Source: Chryseobacterium gleum (lineage in GTDB: Bacteria; Bacteroidota; Bacteroidia; Flavobacteriales_D; Crocinitomicaceae). From it: DNA of 33,778 bases. Shown in pieces: positions 1-8,241 of this stretch (the stretch's first letter is position 1; every line of letters begins with the position of its first letter). The notes under the pieces are model-generated. The model made no database searches, was not told the origin of the DNA, and worked only from the letters and a program-made list of their open reading frames with translations. The stretch is taken from assembly GCA_945888625.1 (NCBI GenBank), contig CAMDAH010000020.1, forward strand, positions 1 through 33,778. Reading direction: 5' to 3'. The position numbers and the translations under genes are program-made.

Positions 1-3000
1 GTACCCGAAAAATTCGCTGATTCTGCCGTATTTCCAGTTCCTTGAGTTCTGTACCATGATCGATTATTGAAGTTCGTACCGCTGGAATATTCCACACTAA
101 TTTTCAAATTGTCCACATTATTCCAAGTAAAAGGGGTAGTTAACGTTACACCATACCAAGAACCCACTACCTTATTGAAAGAAATTGGCCCATTATAGAC
201 GAGTATCGAATTATTAATAATCGTGGTGGACCAATCTTGGTTGGTCGTGGTGGTAGTTGCGGCGGTATTCTCCACGTAAATTTTTATATTACCATCGGAT
301 AAGCCCGCAACTGATGCCTGCCACTTAACGGAGGTAATAAGTTGATTTCCAATCGCGGGAAAACCACCTGCTTGGTTCAATACCGCTTTAGGATAAATAG
401 TGGCACTTCTGTTGCATCGGTTGGCCCCTCCAAAGTTTTCGGTAGGCCAATTGGTAGTCGAAGTTCCAGCTCCAATGGTAAATCCTTGCACCCCAACATT
501 TATCGTAAACGTACAGCTTTGTCCACCTAACAAAATAGCAAAACTTGCCGTACCACTCGAAGTTGGTGTGCCTGTTATCGTATAGGTCAATGAACCTGCG
601 CCATTAGCCAGCGTTCCTGCCGCAAGGGTTGCAGTTAAACCTAAAACGCCGGTAGAGCTAATGGTTTGTGCAGCATAAGAACCGCCATTTCCGCCGGTAT
701 AACCTATTGCAGTACTCACGCCACTGGCTGCTGTTCCGTTCGATAAGGTTCCGGTAGTGGTAGCACCACCGCAGTTTAAAGCACCAACAGCTGAAGGTAT
801 TGCGGAAGCGTCTTTAATACAACGTACAGAGAACCCGTACGCTCGGTAATAGTCGTAATTATAGGCATCGCTACTGAAGAAGAACAAGATACGTGAGAGC
901 GTTCCACTCACCGTACTACTCCAATAGTAGCCGTACGAACCGACATCGTTGAGCGAGCCATCATTGAAGCTGTGGAAGCCCCCCAACGTCCATTTGAGCG
1001 GGGAGGCAAAAGCGCCTGCAACGTTGTTACTACTCCAACTTAAGCGCTCGGCACTCATTTCTGTTTCCGTAGGAATTCGGTAGCCACTTGGACAAGGGTT
1101 GTTCACCCCATTCACGCCTTGCCATAAATTCGCGTTTTGTGGGCTGCGCCAATCGTATGGAGCATTGCTCCCCGTAATAATAAAATTGCCATGTGCGGGT
1201 TGGTCAATGCTGGAAAGGGTTGCTGTTGCAGGAGAAGTGCGGCACTGTTGCCCATCTGCTCGTCTGCCCCATTGGTATAAATCCCCGTAAGAATTGGCAT
1301 CGGTGCTGCTGGTGGCTACTTGCGTAGCGCCTAAGTTACGATCCATCCAAATTTTACCGGTGGTGGGGTTCGTTACATCTACTACGGTGGTGGCGCCTGC
1401 ACAATTCACCGTTCCTGCTGGGTATTGAGGTTGGGCGGCTCCCACACTTACCGTAAAGGAACAAGATTGTCCACCTACCGTGATGGCAAAACTCGCCGTA
1501 CCACTCGTAGTTGGTGTGCCTGTTATCGTATAGGTCAATGAACCTGCGCCATTAGCCAACGTGCCTGCAGAAAGCGTTGCTGTTAAGCCAACAACGCCTG
1601 AAGAAGAGACACTTTGTGCAGCATAAGAACCTCCGTTTCCAGCTGTGTATGGCACTGAGACAGAAACCCCACTAGCAACAGAACCATTGTAAAGATTTCC
1701 TGTTTGGGTAGCTGAACCACAGTTTAAAGCACCAACAGCTGCTGGTATTGCTGAAGCATCCTTCAAGCAACGAACAGTGAAGCCGTACGCTCGGTAGAGG
1801 CCGTCCATGTAGGCATTACTGCTGCCGAAGACCAAGTTGCGTGAGTTCGTACCACTTACCGTGCTACTCCAATAGTAGCCGACTGTGCCGACATTGCCGA
1901 GCGATCCATTGCTACCGTCACGGAGGCCCGCCAAGGTCCATTTGAGCGGGGAGGCAAATGCTCCCACATTGTTATTTTGGCTCCAACTAAGGCGTTCTGC
2001 ATTAATTTCTGTTTCTGTTGGTAGGCGATAGCCGCTTGGGCATGGGTTATTTAACCCATTCACGCCTTGCCATAAATTCGTGTTTTGAGGAGAACGCCAA
2101 TCGTTTGGAGCATTCGGTGCTAGTATAAAATTACCATGCGCTGGTTGGTCTACCGAACTTAAGGTTCCGGTGGTGGGTGAAGTTCTACACTGGTGACCAT
2201 CTGCCCGTCGGCCCCATTGGTATAAATCCCCGTATGAAGCTACATCAGTGCTGCTCGTGGCTACTTGCGTAGCACCTAAGTTCCGATCCATCCAAATGCG
2301 CCCCGTGGTGGGGTTCGTTACATCAACTACTGTAGTAGCACCCGCACAATGTACCGTTCCTGCTGGGTATTGGCCTATGGCAGCTGCCACACTCACCGTG
2401 AAGGAACAAGATTGTCCACCTACCGTGATCGCAAAACTTGCCGTACCACTCGTAGTTGGGGTGCCTGTTATTGTATAGGTCAATGAGCCAGCACCATTAG
2501 CCAGCGTACCTGCAGAAAGCGTTGCTGTTAGACCAACAACACCTGTAGAGGAAACACTTTGCGCACCGTACGTGCCAGCGTTTCCGCCGGTATAAGATAT
2601 TGCGCTACTCACTCCACTGGCTGCTGTTCCGTTCGTTAAGGTTCCGGTGGTGGTAGCACCAACGCAGTTTAACGTGGTGAGGGCTGCAGGCAACGTACAA
2701 ACACCAGCCATGCTTACCCAAGTTAAACTTCCATTACAAATAGAGAGCACTTGTCCATTTATACCCGGGTTCAAAGTTACCCATGCACTTCCGTTCCAAT
2801 ACATTAGTTGATTGACCGCTGTACCATTTGAAAATCCATTTCCGGTTGCACCTGTCGCGCCCGTTGCACCTGCTGGACCTGTAGCTCCAACAGCGCCGTT
2901 TATTCCATTCGTTCCCGGTAAACCTTGAATACCTTGTGCACCTGTGGGACCAGTTAAGCCTGTTGGACCTGCTGGACCTGTAGCTCCAACTGCACCGTTT

Positions 3001-4076
3001 GTTCCATTTGTTCCTGCGGGACCTGTAAGACCTTGAATACCTTGAGCACCTGCGGGACCTGTTAAGCCTGTTGGACCTGCTGGACCTGTAGCCCCAACTG
3101 CGCCGTTTGTTCCATTCGTTCCTGGGAAACCTTGAATTCCTTGAGCACCTGCGGAACCATTACAAACAAACGTAGTTAGTAAGGCATTTACTTCTGCAGG
3201 ATCCAAGATTCCATTGTTATTGGCATCTAAACCTGATTCAACTTTTACACCTCCGGTAAGACAATTTGCACCTGCAGGTTCTAAAGTTGTTTTCACTAAA
3301 GCATTCTGGCCATTTAATCCATTGGAACCTGCAGCTCCTATTGGGCCGGTTAAACCTTGAATTCCTTGCGGACCTGGAACACCAGGGGCACCTTGAATTC
3401 CTTGTGCACCGTTTGTTCCTGCGGCTCCCGAAGGACCTGCTACTCCTTGAATTCCTTGTGCACCTGTCGCGCCAGTTGCTCCTGCAGCACCTGCTGGTCC
3501 GGTTATGTTACCGGTTAACAACCACGTAGTTGGGTTTGTTTTGTAATATACATTACCATTGGTCATGTTCAGGTAAAAATCGCCCAATGTACCTAATGCC
3601 GCAGCCGGTACGGTAGTACCGTAGCGCCATTGATTTAATTGATTCCCTGCATTTTTTGCATACAACGCATACGGAACACTCATTAATTGTTGGGAACCGT
3701 AATCTAAGTAGGTACTTCCATTGGTAAAGTTTACGCCTAAGCTTACAAAATAAGGACCTGTCGCCCAGTTAATGGTTGAAAAGTTTCCTCCTAGCAGCGT
3801 TCCTTGTCCGATCACTAAATTAACAACACCTAGCGGGGAAGTCGTCACACTGTGTCTTTCTTGAAAAACGATGGTTCCCGAAGCGGATGTTTGCTTGATT
3901 TGAATACGAATGGCTATCGTGGAATTGGCCACCAAAGTACCCGAAAGGTTGCGAATGACCGCTTGATAGTTGATGCCATCGGGTGCTTGCGCATGTGCCT
4001 TTGTGCCTAACAATAGACAGCAAAAAGCCATCAATAAGGCGCTTAGGATATACGTTGATGTAGTTGTATGTTTCAT
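1..4076 (-). CDS. Secreted mosaic protein: collagen-like, Ig-like and FISUMP domains (partial, 3' end beyond window)
   Basis: An open frame runs from an ATG at 4076 to the left edge with no stop (1358 codons seen). Residues 1-31 are a signal peptide ending AHAQ. An N-terminal beta domain common in Bacteroidota surface proteins follows (starts [13 protein letters not shown], closes [14 protein letters not shown]). Collagen-like Gly-X-Y runs cover residues about 193-258 and 308-411, split by a DUF7151-like insert ([15 protein letters not shown]). Then come Ig-like module 1 (462-563), FISUMP domain 1 (593-774), Ig-like 2 (783-878), FISUMP 2 (908-1090), Ig-like 3 (1099-1194) and a further beta-sandwich-like segment up to the edge. 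FISUMP motifs are clear: [38 protein letters not shown]. The protein is probably exported and surface-exposed, as an adhesin or ligand-binding protein. A T9SS sorting domain would lie beyond the window. Function is inferred from domains only. Confidence 0.9.
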   Translation of the reverse strand, partial: MKHTTTSTYILSALLMAFCCLLLGTKAHAQAPDGINYQAVIRNLSGTLVANSTIAIRIQIKQTSASGTIVFQERHSVTTSPLGVVNLVIGQGTLLGGNFSTINWATGPYFVSLGVNFTNGSTYLDYGSQQLMSVPYALYAKNAGNQLNQWRYGTTVPAAALGTLGDFYLNMTNGNVYYKTNPTTWLLTGNITGPAGAAGATGATGAQGIQGVAGPSGAAGTNGAQGIQGAPGVPGPQGIQGLTGPIGAAGSNGLNGQNALVKTTLEPAGANCLTGGVKVESGLDANNNGILDPAEVNALLTTFVCNGSAGAQGIQGFPGTNGTNGAVGATGPAGPTGLTGPAGAQGIQGLTGPAGTNGTNGAVGATGPAGPTGLTGPTGAQGIQGLPGTNGINGAVGATGPAGATGATGATGNGFSNGTAVNQLMYWNGSAWVTLNPGINGQVLSICNGSLTWVSMAGVCTLPAALTTLNCVGATTTGTLTNGTAASGVSSAISYTGGNAGTYGAQSVSSTGVVGLTATLSAGTLANGAGSLTYTITGTPTTSGTASFAITVGGQSCSFTVSVAAAIGQYPAGTVHCAGATTVVDVTNPTTGRIWMDRNLGATQVATSSTDVASYGDLYQWGRRADGHQCRTSPTTGTLSSVDQPAHGNFILAPNAPNDWRSPQNTNLWQGVNGLNNPCPSGYRLPTETEINAERLSWSQNNNVGAFASPLKWTLAGLRDGSNGSLGNVGTVGYYWSSTVSGTNSRNLVFGSSNAYMDGLYRAYGFTVRCLKDASAIPAAVGALNCGSATQTGNLYNGSVASGVSVSVPYTAGNGGSYAAQSVSSSGVVGLTATLSAGTLANGAGSLTYTITGTPTTSGTASFAITVGGQSCSFTVSVGAAQPQYPAGTVNCAGATTVVDVTNPTTGKIWMDRNLGATQVATSSTDANSYGDLYQWGRRADGQQCRTSPATATLSSIDQPAHGNFIITGSNAPYDWRSPQNANLWQGVNGVNNPCPSGYRIPTETEMSAERLSWSSNNVAGAFASPLKWTLGGFHSFNDGSLNDVGSYGYYWSSTVSGTLSRILFFFSSDAYNYDYYRAYGFSVRCIKDASAIPSAVGALNCGGATTTGTLSNGTAASGVSTAIGYTGGNGGSYAAQTISSTGVLGLTATLAAGTLANGAGSLTYTITGTPTSSGTASFAILLGGQSCTFTINVGVQGFTIGAGTSTTNWPTENFGGANRCNRSATIYPKAVLNQAGGFPAIGNQLITSVKWQASVAGLSDGNIKIYVENTAATTTTTNQDWSTTIINNSILVYNGPISFNKVVGSWYGVTLTTPFTWNNVDNLKISVEYSSGTNFNNRSWYRTQGTGNTAESANFSG
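849..977 (-). other. Variable window of FISUMP domain 2 (candidate diversified region)
   Basis: This is the counterpart of 1797-1925 in the second FISUMP domain. It is rich in Phe, Tyr, Asn and Asp where copy 1 has Gly, Val, Asn and Leu. The invariant frame includes [19 protein letters not shown] and YRAYGF. About nine codons differ only silently, several by C/T at the third base, which adenine mutagenesis of one shared template cannot explain. Confidence 0.45.
1797..1925 (-). other. Variable window of FISUMP domain 1 (candidate diversified region)
   Basis: These are 43 codons from just before YYWSST to RAYGF in the first FISUMP domain. Aligned with 849-977 without gaps, 19 codons change the amino acid. 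In 17 of the 19, both codons end in C or T and differ at base 1 and/or 2, for example GTC/TAC, AAC/CTC, AAC/ATC, GGC/TTC and GAC/TAC. The flanks are well conserved. This matches codons derived from AAY by adenine-directed change, but selection on a binding face could also produce it. No template or reverse transcriptase is in the window. Confidence 0.45.
2841..3500 (-). repeat. Collagen-like Gly-X-Y region with a DUF7151-like insert
   Basis: On the minus strand this part of the left-edge gene encodes Gly-X-Y triplets rich in GAQGIQG, GPAGPTG and GTNGTNG blocks. The two collagen-like runs (3303-3500 and 2841-3155) flank a non-collagen insert at 3156-3302 that has an acidic DANNNGILD segment resembling a calcium-binding loop. 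Repeats of about 108-120 bp are visible in the second run. Such stretches usually form rod-like stalks in bacterial surface proteins. Confidence 0.85.
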
Positions 4077-4140
4077 GAGTTAGCAATTTGTAGTAAATGT
4101 AGCTGAAAAAATTGAATGATTACGTTTTTAGCAGGGTATC

Positions 4141-4181
4141 TTTTTTGCGAGTATCAGCTATTGGCTGATACTCGCAAAAAA
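4141..4181. repeat. Perfect 18-bp inverted repeat with 5-nt loop upstream of the FISUMP gene
   Basis: Arms at 4141-4158 (TTTTTTGCGAGTATCAGC) and 4164-4181 are exact reverse complements around the loop TATTG. T6 precedes and A6 follows the GC-containing stem on both strands, which is the reverse of an intrinsic terminator's U-tail. It lies 65-105 nt upstream of the start codon at 4076. It could be an operator or a 5'-leader hairpin. Confidence 0.75.
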
Positions 4182-4212
4182 AGGAGGTGAGTGAGGTGTT
4201 TTTCACTGGATT

Positions 4213-4295
4213 TCGATAAGCTTCTCTCGTCCGCCTAGGCGGACAACCACAGCAAGCTGTGTCCACTCGATAAGCTTAATGAAGCTAGCCGAGTG
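4213..4295. repeat. Cluster of short palindromes (REP-like intergenic element)
   Basis: Within 83 bp there are a perfect 16-nt palindrome at 4229-4244 (GTCCGCCTAGGCGGAC), a 6-bp stem with an AA loop at 4248-4261, a direct repeat TCGATAAGCTT at 4213-4223 and 4267-4277, and a longer imperfect stem with CACTCG/CGAGTG ends at 4265-4295. It is more GC-rich than its surroundings. It resembles a repetitive extragenic palindrome; whether it is repeated elsewhere in the genome cannot be seen here. Confidence 0.5.
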
Positions 4296-4301
4296 TTCCA
4301 A

Positions 4302-4309
4302 CAAAGATA
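4302..4309 (-). promoter_or_regulatory. Candidate -7 box for the FISUMP gene (TATCTTTG)
   Basis: The minus strand reads TATCTTTG, an exact match to the Bacteroidota TANNTTTG box. It lies about 225 nt upstream of the ATG at 4076, just outside the helicase gene. If used, the leader would contain all the hairpins at 4141-4295. I see no good -33 TTTG at the usual distance, so this is weak. Confidence 0.3.
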
Positions 4310-4329
4310 GGGTAGTCTGCCTCCGCACA

Positions 4330-5724
4330 TTAATTAAAAAACGCATCCGGGAAATTTAGTAGATACACTTTTTCTTGAGCACGCGTAATGCAAGTATACA
4401 ACCAGCGGTTATAATTTTCTGTTCGCATTTGTTCGGGTAAGAAACCAAAATCAATGATGACATTCTTCCATTGTCCACCTTGCGCTTTATGTGCGGTGAT
4501 TGCATTAGAGTATTTTACTTGCAGCGCATTAAAATAAGGATTTTTAAGAATCAATTGATAGCGCTTTCTTTTATTTCGCTCGTAACTGTAATCCTTTTCC
4601 ACTTCAAAGAAAAGTTCTTTCATTCGGTCACGAGATAAACTGGGTGCTTCGACAGTTAATGCTTCTAAATTCAAAAGCACCTCCATTTCTTGTTCATTCG
4701 GATAATCAATAAATTCAATCGATGCTTTTACAAACTCAAATCCATACAGCGTTTGACGATTCAGTATTTTGGTTATTCTAATGGATTCACCATTCGCAAT
4801 AAAACCAATCACCGATTCAGGACTAAGCCAAAAATAATTATTCTTCACCACCATTAAGACATCGTTTTTCTGCACGTTATCCTCATGCAATAAAATCCTT
4901 GCACGGATTTCATTGTTCCATTGATTCGCCCGTTTGTTCGACATCGTAAGTAAGACCGTTTCTTCCATTCCAACTAAGTCGTATGAAGTGGCTAAAATAT
5001 CACTTAACACATCGCCTTCAATACGACGAACCTCCCTACCATGCGAATTAATCAAGGGCAGAGAAAATTCAGTTTTATTTCGAATAAAAGTGGCTACATC
5101 CGTAATCTCAGAATGTAACGCTTGACGAACGATTTCCTTTAATTGTGCCTCATGAATACTTAGTTTCGGATACAGGTTTCGCAAATACACTTGGTCTAAA
5201 GCAGGCGAATTAGTTTGTCCCACGGGAGGTAGCTGTCCGGTATCCCCAACAAGCATTAATTTACAATTCACACCACTAAAAACGAAGTTTAATACATCCT
5301 CCAACAAACTATTAGCCTGAGTGGCATCATCGATGCCCACCATTGATGCTTCATCGACAATAAAAAGCGTTTCAGTGAACAAATTCTTTGCTTTCACTAA
5401 ACTCATGGAACCGTTGAGTTGGTCACCCACGAAGTAAACTTGTTTATGAATGGTGTAAGCAGCTTGCTTTGAATAATTAGCAATTACTTTGGCTGCTTTT
5501 CCCGTTGGTGCTAAAAGACGCACTTTTTTTCTTTTCGAATTTAAGCTAGTAACAATAGCGGCAATCAAAGTGGACTTACCAGTTCCTGCATACCCTTTTA
5601 AGATAAAGACCGGATATTTTTCCACCGACCTATAGAACAAGTTAAATTCCTTTAGGGCCAAATTTTGATCTGCAGTAAAAACCATATTTCCTGAACCCAA
5701 TTCATTTGCTTTTGAATTATCCAT
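4330..5724 (-). CDS. RecD-like superfamily 1 DNA helicase (AAA family ATPase)
   Basis: This 464-residue protein is probably a cytoplasmic ATP-dependent DNA helicase. Visible motifs are Walker A GYAGTGKS (44-51), a motif Ia-like LLAPTGKAA, Walker B VDEAS (about 123-127), motif III GDTGQLPPVG (160-169), a UvrD_C_2-like AITAHKAQGGQW near residue 410, and motif VI TCITRAQEKVYLL near the C-terminus. It is much shorter than full RecD or RecD2 and has no nuclease domain. In many Flavobacteriia a helicase of this kind sits beside DUF3822 and rsmD, as it does here apart from one extra gene (5918-6955). The start at 5724 is the first ATG; an internal ATG at residue 14 (MVFTADQ) is also possible. The family is clear, the cellular role is not. 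Confidence 0.9.
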   Translation of the reverse strand: MDNSKANELGSGNMVFTADQNLALKEFNLFYRSVEKYPVFILKGYAGTGKSTLIAAIVTSLNSKRKKVRLLAPTGKAAKVIANYSKQAAYTIHKQVYFVGDQLNGSMSLVKAKNLFTETLFIVDEASMVGIDDATQANSLLEDVLNFVFSGVNCKLMLVGDTGQLPPVGQTNSPALDQVYLRNLYPKLSIHEAQLKEIVRQALHSEITDVATFIRNKTEFSLPLINSHGREVRRIEGDVLSDILATSYDLVGMEETVLLTMSNKRANQWNNEIRARILLHEDNVQKNDVLMVVKNNYFWLSPESVIGFIANGESIRITKILNRQTLYGFEFVKASIEFIDYPNEQEMEVLLNLEALTVEAPSLSRDRMKELFFEVEKDYSYERNKRKRYQLILKNPYFNALQVKYSNAITAHKAQGGQWKNVIIDFGFLPEQMRTENYNRWLYTCITRAQEKVYLLNFPDAFFN

Positions 5725-5881
5725 AATTTAGCTAAACCTATCAATAACAAATTAACAACACCCCCCGTTTTTACTTTTTTTTGAAGCTATACAAAAGAAC
5801 GAAAAAATCAAGCACAATAAGTACAGAAAAGAATAAACCAAGCTATTGATTAAAAAACCTGCTGATTTTGTAGTATTATCG

Positions 5882-5889
5882 TAAATTTG
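5882..5889 (+). promoter_or_regulatory. Candidate -7 box for the 5918-10111 operon (TAAATTTG)
   Basis: An exact TANNTTTG match lies 28 nt before the ATG at 5918, in the 193-bp gap between divergent genes, giving a short leader. No convincing -33 TTG is found at 17-23 nt, so the support is the box and its position only. Confidence 0.4.
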
Positions 5890-5917
5890 AGATGAGTTAT
5901 ACAGATAATTACAAATT

Positions 5918-6955
5918 ATGAAATATAATATTAAAAAGATTTGGAGGTATTTGTTGGTTCTACTTGCCATATCCTTAACAATCGTTGTAATACAAAATAT
6001 TAACGGTCACGAACAGGACATACCAAAAGTAGTTCAAGACGTAAACAGCGGAGTTATTGGGGCAATTCTAACAACTATCATCACCTTACTTTTACTATCA
6101 AACCAAACTGACTTACAGGAAATGCAAACTAAAAATTCAGTTATTTATGAGGAAAAGTTAAAACTTTTTAATGAGTTTTTGAATGTATTAGGCAAATCCC
6201 TCGAGGACGGCAAGCTAGGCCCCGAAGAATTAAAAAGCATAATATTTCAATATTCAATTGTTCGAATTCACATCTCAGCAGAAGGAGCAAAGAAAATTGA
6301 AAATGCCATACGTATGATAGACGAAGAGTTTTTTTATATTGATGAGAATTACGTTCCCAAGTTTGATCGATACATACAATTATATACTGAAATATGTAAT
6401 GTATTGAGAAAAGAACTATACATGAATGACCAAGCGGAAGATTTAGCACCATTTATGTTTGATAATTTCTTGAGAATTGCTTACCAGCATCGCTCAGTAA
6501 AACTTCCAATAAATTCATTTGAAGATGTATTAACGGAATTTAAAAAAACAAGAAGTATTTATATTGATGAAAGTAAAGGAAATAAGATTCAATTTGAATT
6601 ATCGCATGAAAATATCCGCAATCTAATTGATGCATTCAAGATGGTGGAATTAATTTTTAATGAATACACGGAATACAATATTGAGCGGCGGTTTTTACTA
6701 AAACAATATAATGTTAACGGAAAGATTTATTTAGGCATGTTAAATATATTCTATTCAATGGGAAATAAGCAAATCGCTACGCTTGGGGTGTCTCAGAAAA
6801 ACAGAATTTATTTAAAAATAAAGCTTGAAAAAGAACGAATTATTTCTTTTGAACCAGAAACTATTGTCGCGGAATACGACACCACCATTAGAGAAGATAT
6901 ACATTCATTCTTGAGTAACATTGATCCCGGTTCAAATAAGTCCAAAACAGAATAA
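5918..6955 (+). CDS. Unrecognised inner-membrane protein with long cytoplasmic-like domain
   Basis: I do not recognise this 345-residue protein with confidence. Two hydrophobic segments are visible (about 10-27 and 46-61), joined by a short polar loop, then a helical, charged stretch (LQEMQTKNSVIYEEKLKLFNEFL) and about 270 soluble residues. The C-terminal part looks mixed alpha/beta and shows no catalytic motif I can name. The shape resembles poorly characterised two-TM bacterial proteins with an EEKL..F.EFL linker that are often accessory genes; this is recollection, not a search. Its TAA is followed at once by the ATG of the DUF3822 gene, so it probably shares its mRNA and may be translationally coupled. 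It separates a helicase/DUF3822/rsmD neighbourhood that is usually contiguous, which suggests a later insertion. Confidence 0.8.
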   Translation: MKYNIKKIWRYLLVLLAISLTIVVIQNINGHEQDIPKVVQDVNSGVIGAILTTIITLLLLSNQTDLQEMQTKNSVIYEEKLKLFNEFLNVLGKSLEDGKLGPEELKSIIFQYSIVRIHISAEGAKKIENAIRMIDEEFFYIDENYVPKFDRYIQLYTEICNVLRKELYMNDQAEDLAPFMFDNFLRIAYQHRSVKLPINSFEDVLTEFKKTRSIYIDESKGNKIQFELSHENIRNLIDAFKMVELIFNEYTEYNIERRFLLKQYNVNGKIYLGMLNIFYSMGNKQIATLGVSQKNRIYLKIKLEKERIISFEPETIVAEYDTTIREDIHSFLSNIDPGSNKSKTE

Positions 6956-7708
6956 ATGCGCTATCACCTAGAATTTTCTGAGTTGGCAATTCAACTGACC
7001 ATAATCGAAGACGACAAGGTTAGCACTTCGTACGTGCATCAATTAACCTCTTTAAGCGATTTACTTAAAGAAGACGAGGCCAAAGCATTTATCAAAGAAA
7101 GTACAAAAAGTTCCTTTTTACATGTAGCCGACTACAGTTGCTTTTATCGTTCAACTCAATTTCTTCTACTACCTAGTGCCATATACGACGAAAACCTTCT
7201 GTTACAATACCACGAATTAAACTTTGGAACTAGTCCAAATCCGTCCTTGCTGCATGCAGATTCACTCAATAAATACGGAATAACAAGTATCTATACCTTA
7301 TCTGCTTGGGTAAGTAATTTCTGTGCCAATAACTTCCCCGGAAAACCAATCATTCCAGTGCACCAAGCCTACCTAAATCAACAACAAGAAAATTCCTCTC
7401 ATTCGATAGCCGGTTGCTTGTGTTATGACCAAAACTCATTTTATTTACAACTTATTCAAAAGGGAAAATTGATTTACAGTCAAGAAATTCCAATTGTGAG
7501 TAGCGATGATATCCTTTACTTTACAACAGCAGCTCTCAAAAACTTACCTATTGACACGTACAGCGGAAAAGTGAGCATTTACCCTCGTCAAGCACTAGAA
7601 ATGGACGAAACAATCGGTTCAAATTTTCGACGTATTCAAGAGTTCAATGACATTCAGTTTGTTGTTTCCGACTTTTCATCCTACCAAAACGAGTTGCTTT
7701 GCGAATAA
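6956..7708 (+). CDS. DUF3822 family protein
   Basis: This 250-residue protein matches DUF3822, a family widespread in Bacteroidota and typically encoded next to rsmD. The family has an actin-like or ASKHA-type look by recollection, with no proven function. Supporting features are the N-terminal LEFSELAIQLTIIEDD strand pattern, a YSCFYRSTQFLLLPSAIYDE segment near residues 60-79, and a C-terminal GKVSIYP region. The ATG at 6956 follows directly on the stop of the previous gene, and its last 10 bases overlap the rsmD start. Translation of the two is probably coupled. The gene name is certain at family level only. Confidence 0.85.
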   Translation: MRYHLEFSELAIQLTIIEDDKVSTSYVHQLTSLSDLLKEDEAKAFIKESTKSSFLHVADYSCFYRSTQFLLLPSAIYDENLLLQYHELNFGTSPNPSLLHADSLNKYGITSIYTLSAWVSNFCANNFPGKPIIPVHQAYLNQQQENSSHSIAGCLCYDQNSFYLQLIQKGKLIYSQEIPIVSSDDILYFTTAALKNLPIDTYSGKVSIYPRQALEMDETIGSNFRRIQEFNDIQFVVSDFSSYQNELLCE

Positions 7709-8241
7709 TAAGCGGAACACTAAAAAGCAGACGGTTTTCAGTCCCCCCGAACTTTCCATCACGCCCCACAACAAATTATGCCAAAGAAGGATTGTTTAAC
7801 GTACTGCAACATAGTATTGAATTTGAAGCACTAAACGTACTTGATTTATGTGCAGGCACAGGAAATTTATCCTTTGAATTCATTTCCAGAGGAGCTAAAA
7901 CGGTGGTAGCTGTAGATGAAAATCCTATATGCACTAAATTTTTAGCGAGTAATGCCTTGCAATTGGGCATTTCGAACCAATTTGATGTAAGGCGATCAGA
8001 CTGCCTAAAATTTATCAGTAATTGTCAAACCCAATTTGACTTAATTATTGCCGATCCACCCTACGGAGCAATTTTCCACAAACAAATCATTCAATTAGTT
8101 TATGAAAAAAACTTGCTAAAACCCAATGGCTTATTAATCATTGAACACGGTAAACAATCGAACTTTAGCACACTTGATAACTTCCAATTTTGCCGTATAT
8201 TTGGCAATGTAAATTTCAGTTTTTTCCAAGCTATAACATGA
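7699..8241 (+). CDS. rsmD: 16S rRNA (guanine966-N2)-methyltransferase RsmD
   Basis: RsmD methylates N2 of G966 in 16S rRNA of the 30S subunit using S-adenosylmethionine. The 180-residue length is normal. The conserved start MRIISG, RPTTNYAKEGLFN (22-34), the SAM loop LDLCAGTGN (48-56) and the catalytic N6/N2-type motif DPPY (119-122) are all present. The start codon is TTG at 7699, chosen because the family begins MRIISG exactly there and no in-frame ATG or GTG fits. It overlaps the end of the DUF3822 gene by 10 nt, and its own stop overlaps the coaD start as ATGA. The rare start plus overlap suggests expression tied to upstream translation. Confidence 0.95.
   Translation: MRIISGTLKSRRFSVPPNFPSRPTTNYAKEGLFNVLQHSIEFEALNVLDLCAGTGNLSFEFISRGAKTVVAVDENPICTKFLASNALQLGISNQFDVRRSDCLKFISNCQTQFDLIIADPPYGAIFHKQIIQLVYEKNLLKPNGLLIIEHGKQSNFSTLDNFQFCRIFGNVNFSFFQAIT

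Larger units (their letters stand above)
495..2693 (-). repeat. Three in-frame Ig-like modules alternating with two FISUMP domains
   Basis: Ig-like modules lie at 2388-2693, 1443-1730 and 495-782, with FISUMP domains between them at 1755-2300 and 807-1355. Each Ig module begins near LNC.GAT and ends in SC.FT..V, with a shared core of [18 protein letters not shown]. At DNA level the cores (about 2434-2506, 1489-1560 and 541-615) are nearly identical, including many silent sites. This suggests recent duplication or gene conversion. The period from Ig to Ig is about 316-321 codons. Confidence 0.85.

Noticed and set aside
2841..3500. CRISPR-like array
   Set aside because: The short repeats are in-frame Gly-X-Y codons with no unique spacers.
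3266..3529. Plus-strand Leu-rich 87-residue frame
   Set aside because: It is the antisense of collagen-like Gly-X-Y codons.
3820..4086. Minus-strand 88-codon open frame covering the FISUMP gene start
   Set aside because: It is out of frame with the signal peptide and mosaic protein that begin at 4076 and has no recognisable features.
4141..4181. Rho-independent terminator for the helicase gene
   Set aside because: The T-run precedes and the A-run follows the stem on both strands, so neither orientation leaves a U-tail after the hairpin.
4181..4196. Shine-Dalgarno-like AAGGAGGTGA on the plus strand
   Set aside because: No plus-strand gene starts downstream, and SD sequences are rarely used in this phylum.
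5752..5970. Minus-strand 72-residue hydrophobic frame
   Set aside because: It lies mostly in the AT-rich divergent gap, overlaps the start of the 5918 gene on the other strand, and its hydrophobic composition follows from AT richness. It cannot be excluded as a small protein, but nothing supports it.
8190..8237. Longer start for coaD
   Set aside because: It adds 16 residues read from inside rsmD that do not match the family; ATG 8238 gives the conserved N-terminus.
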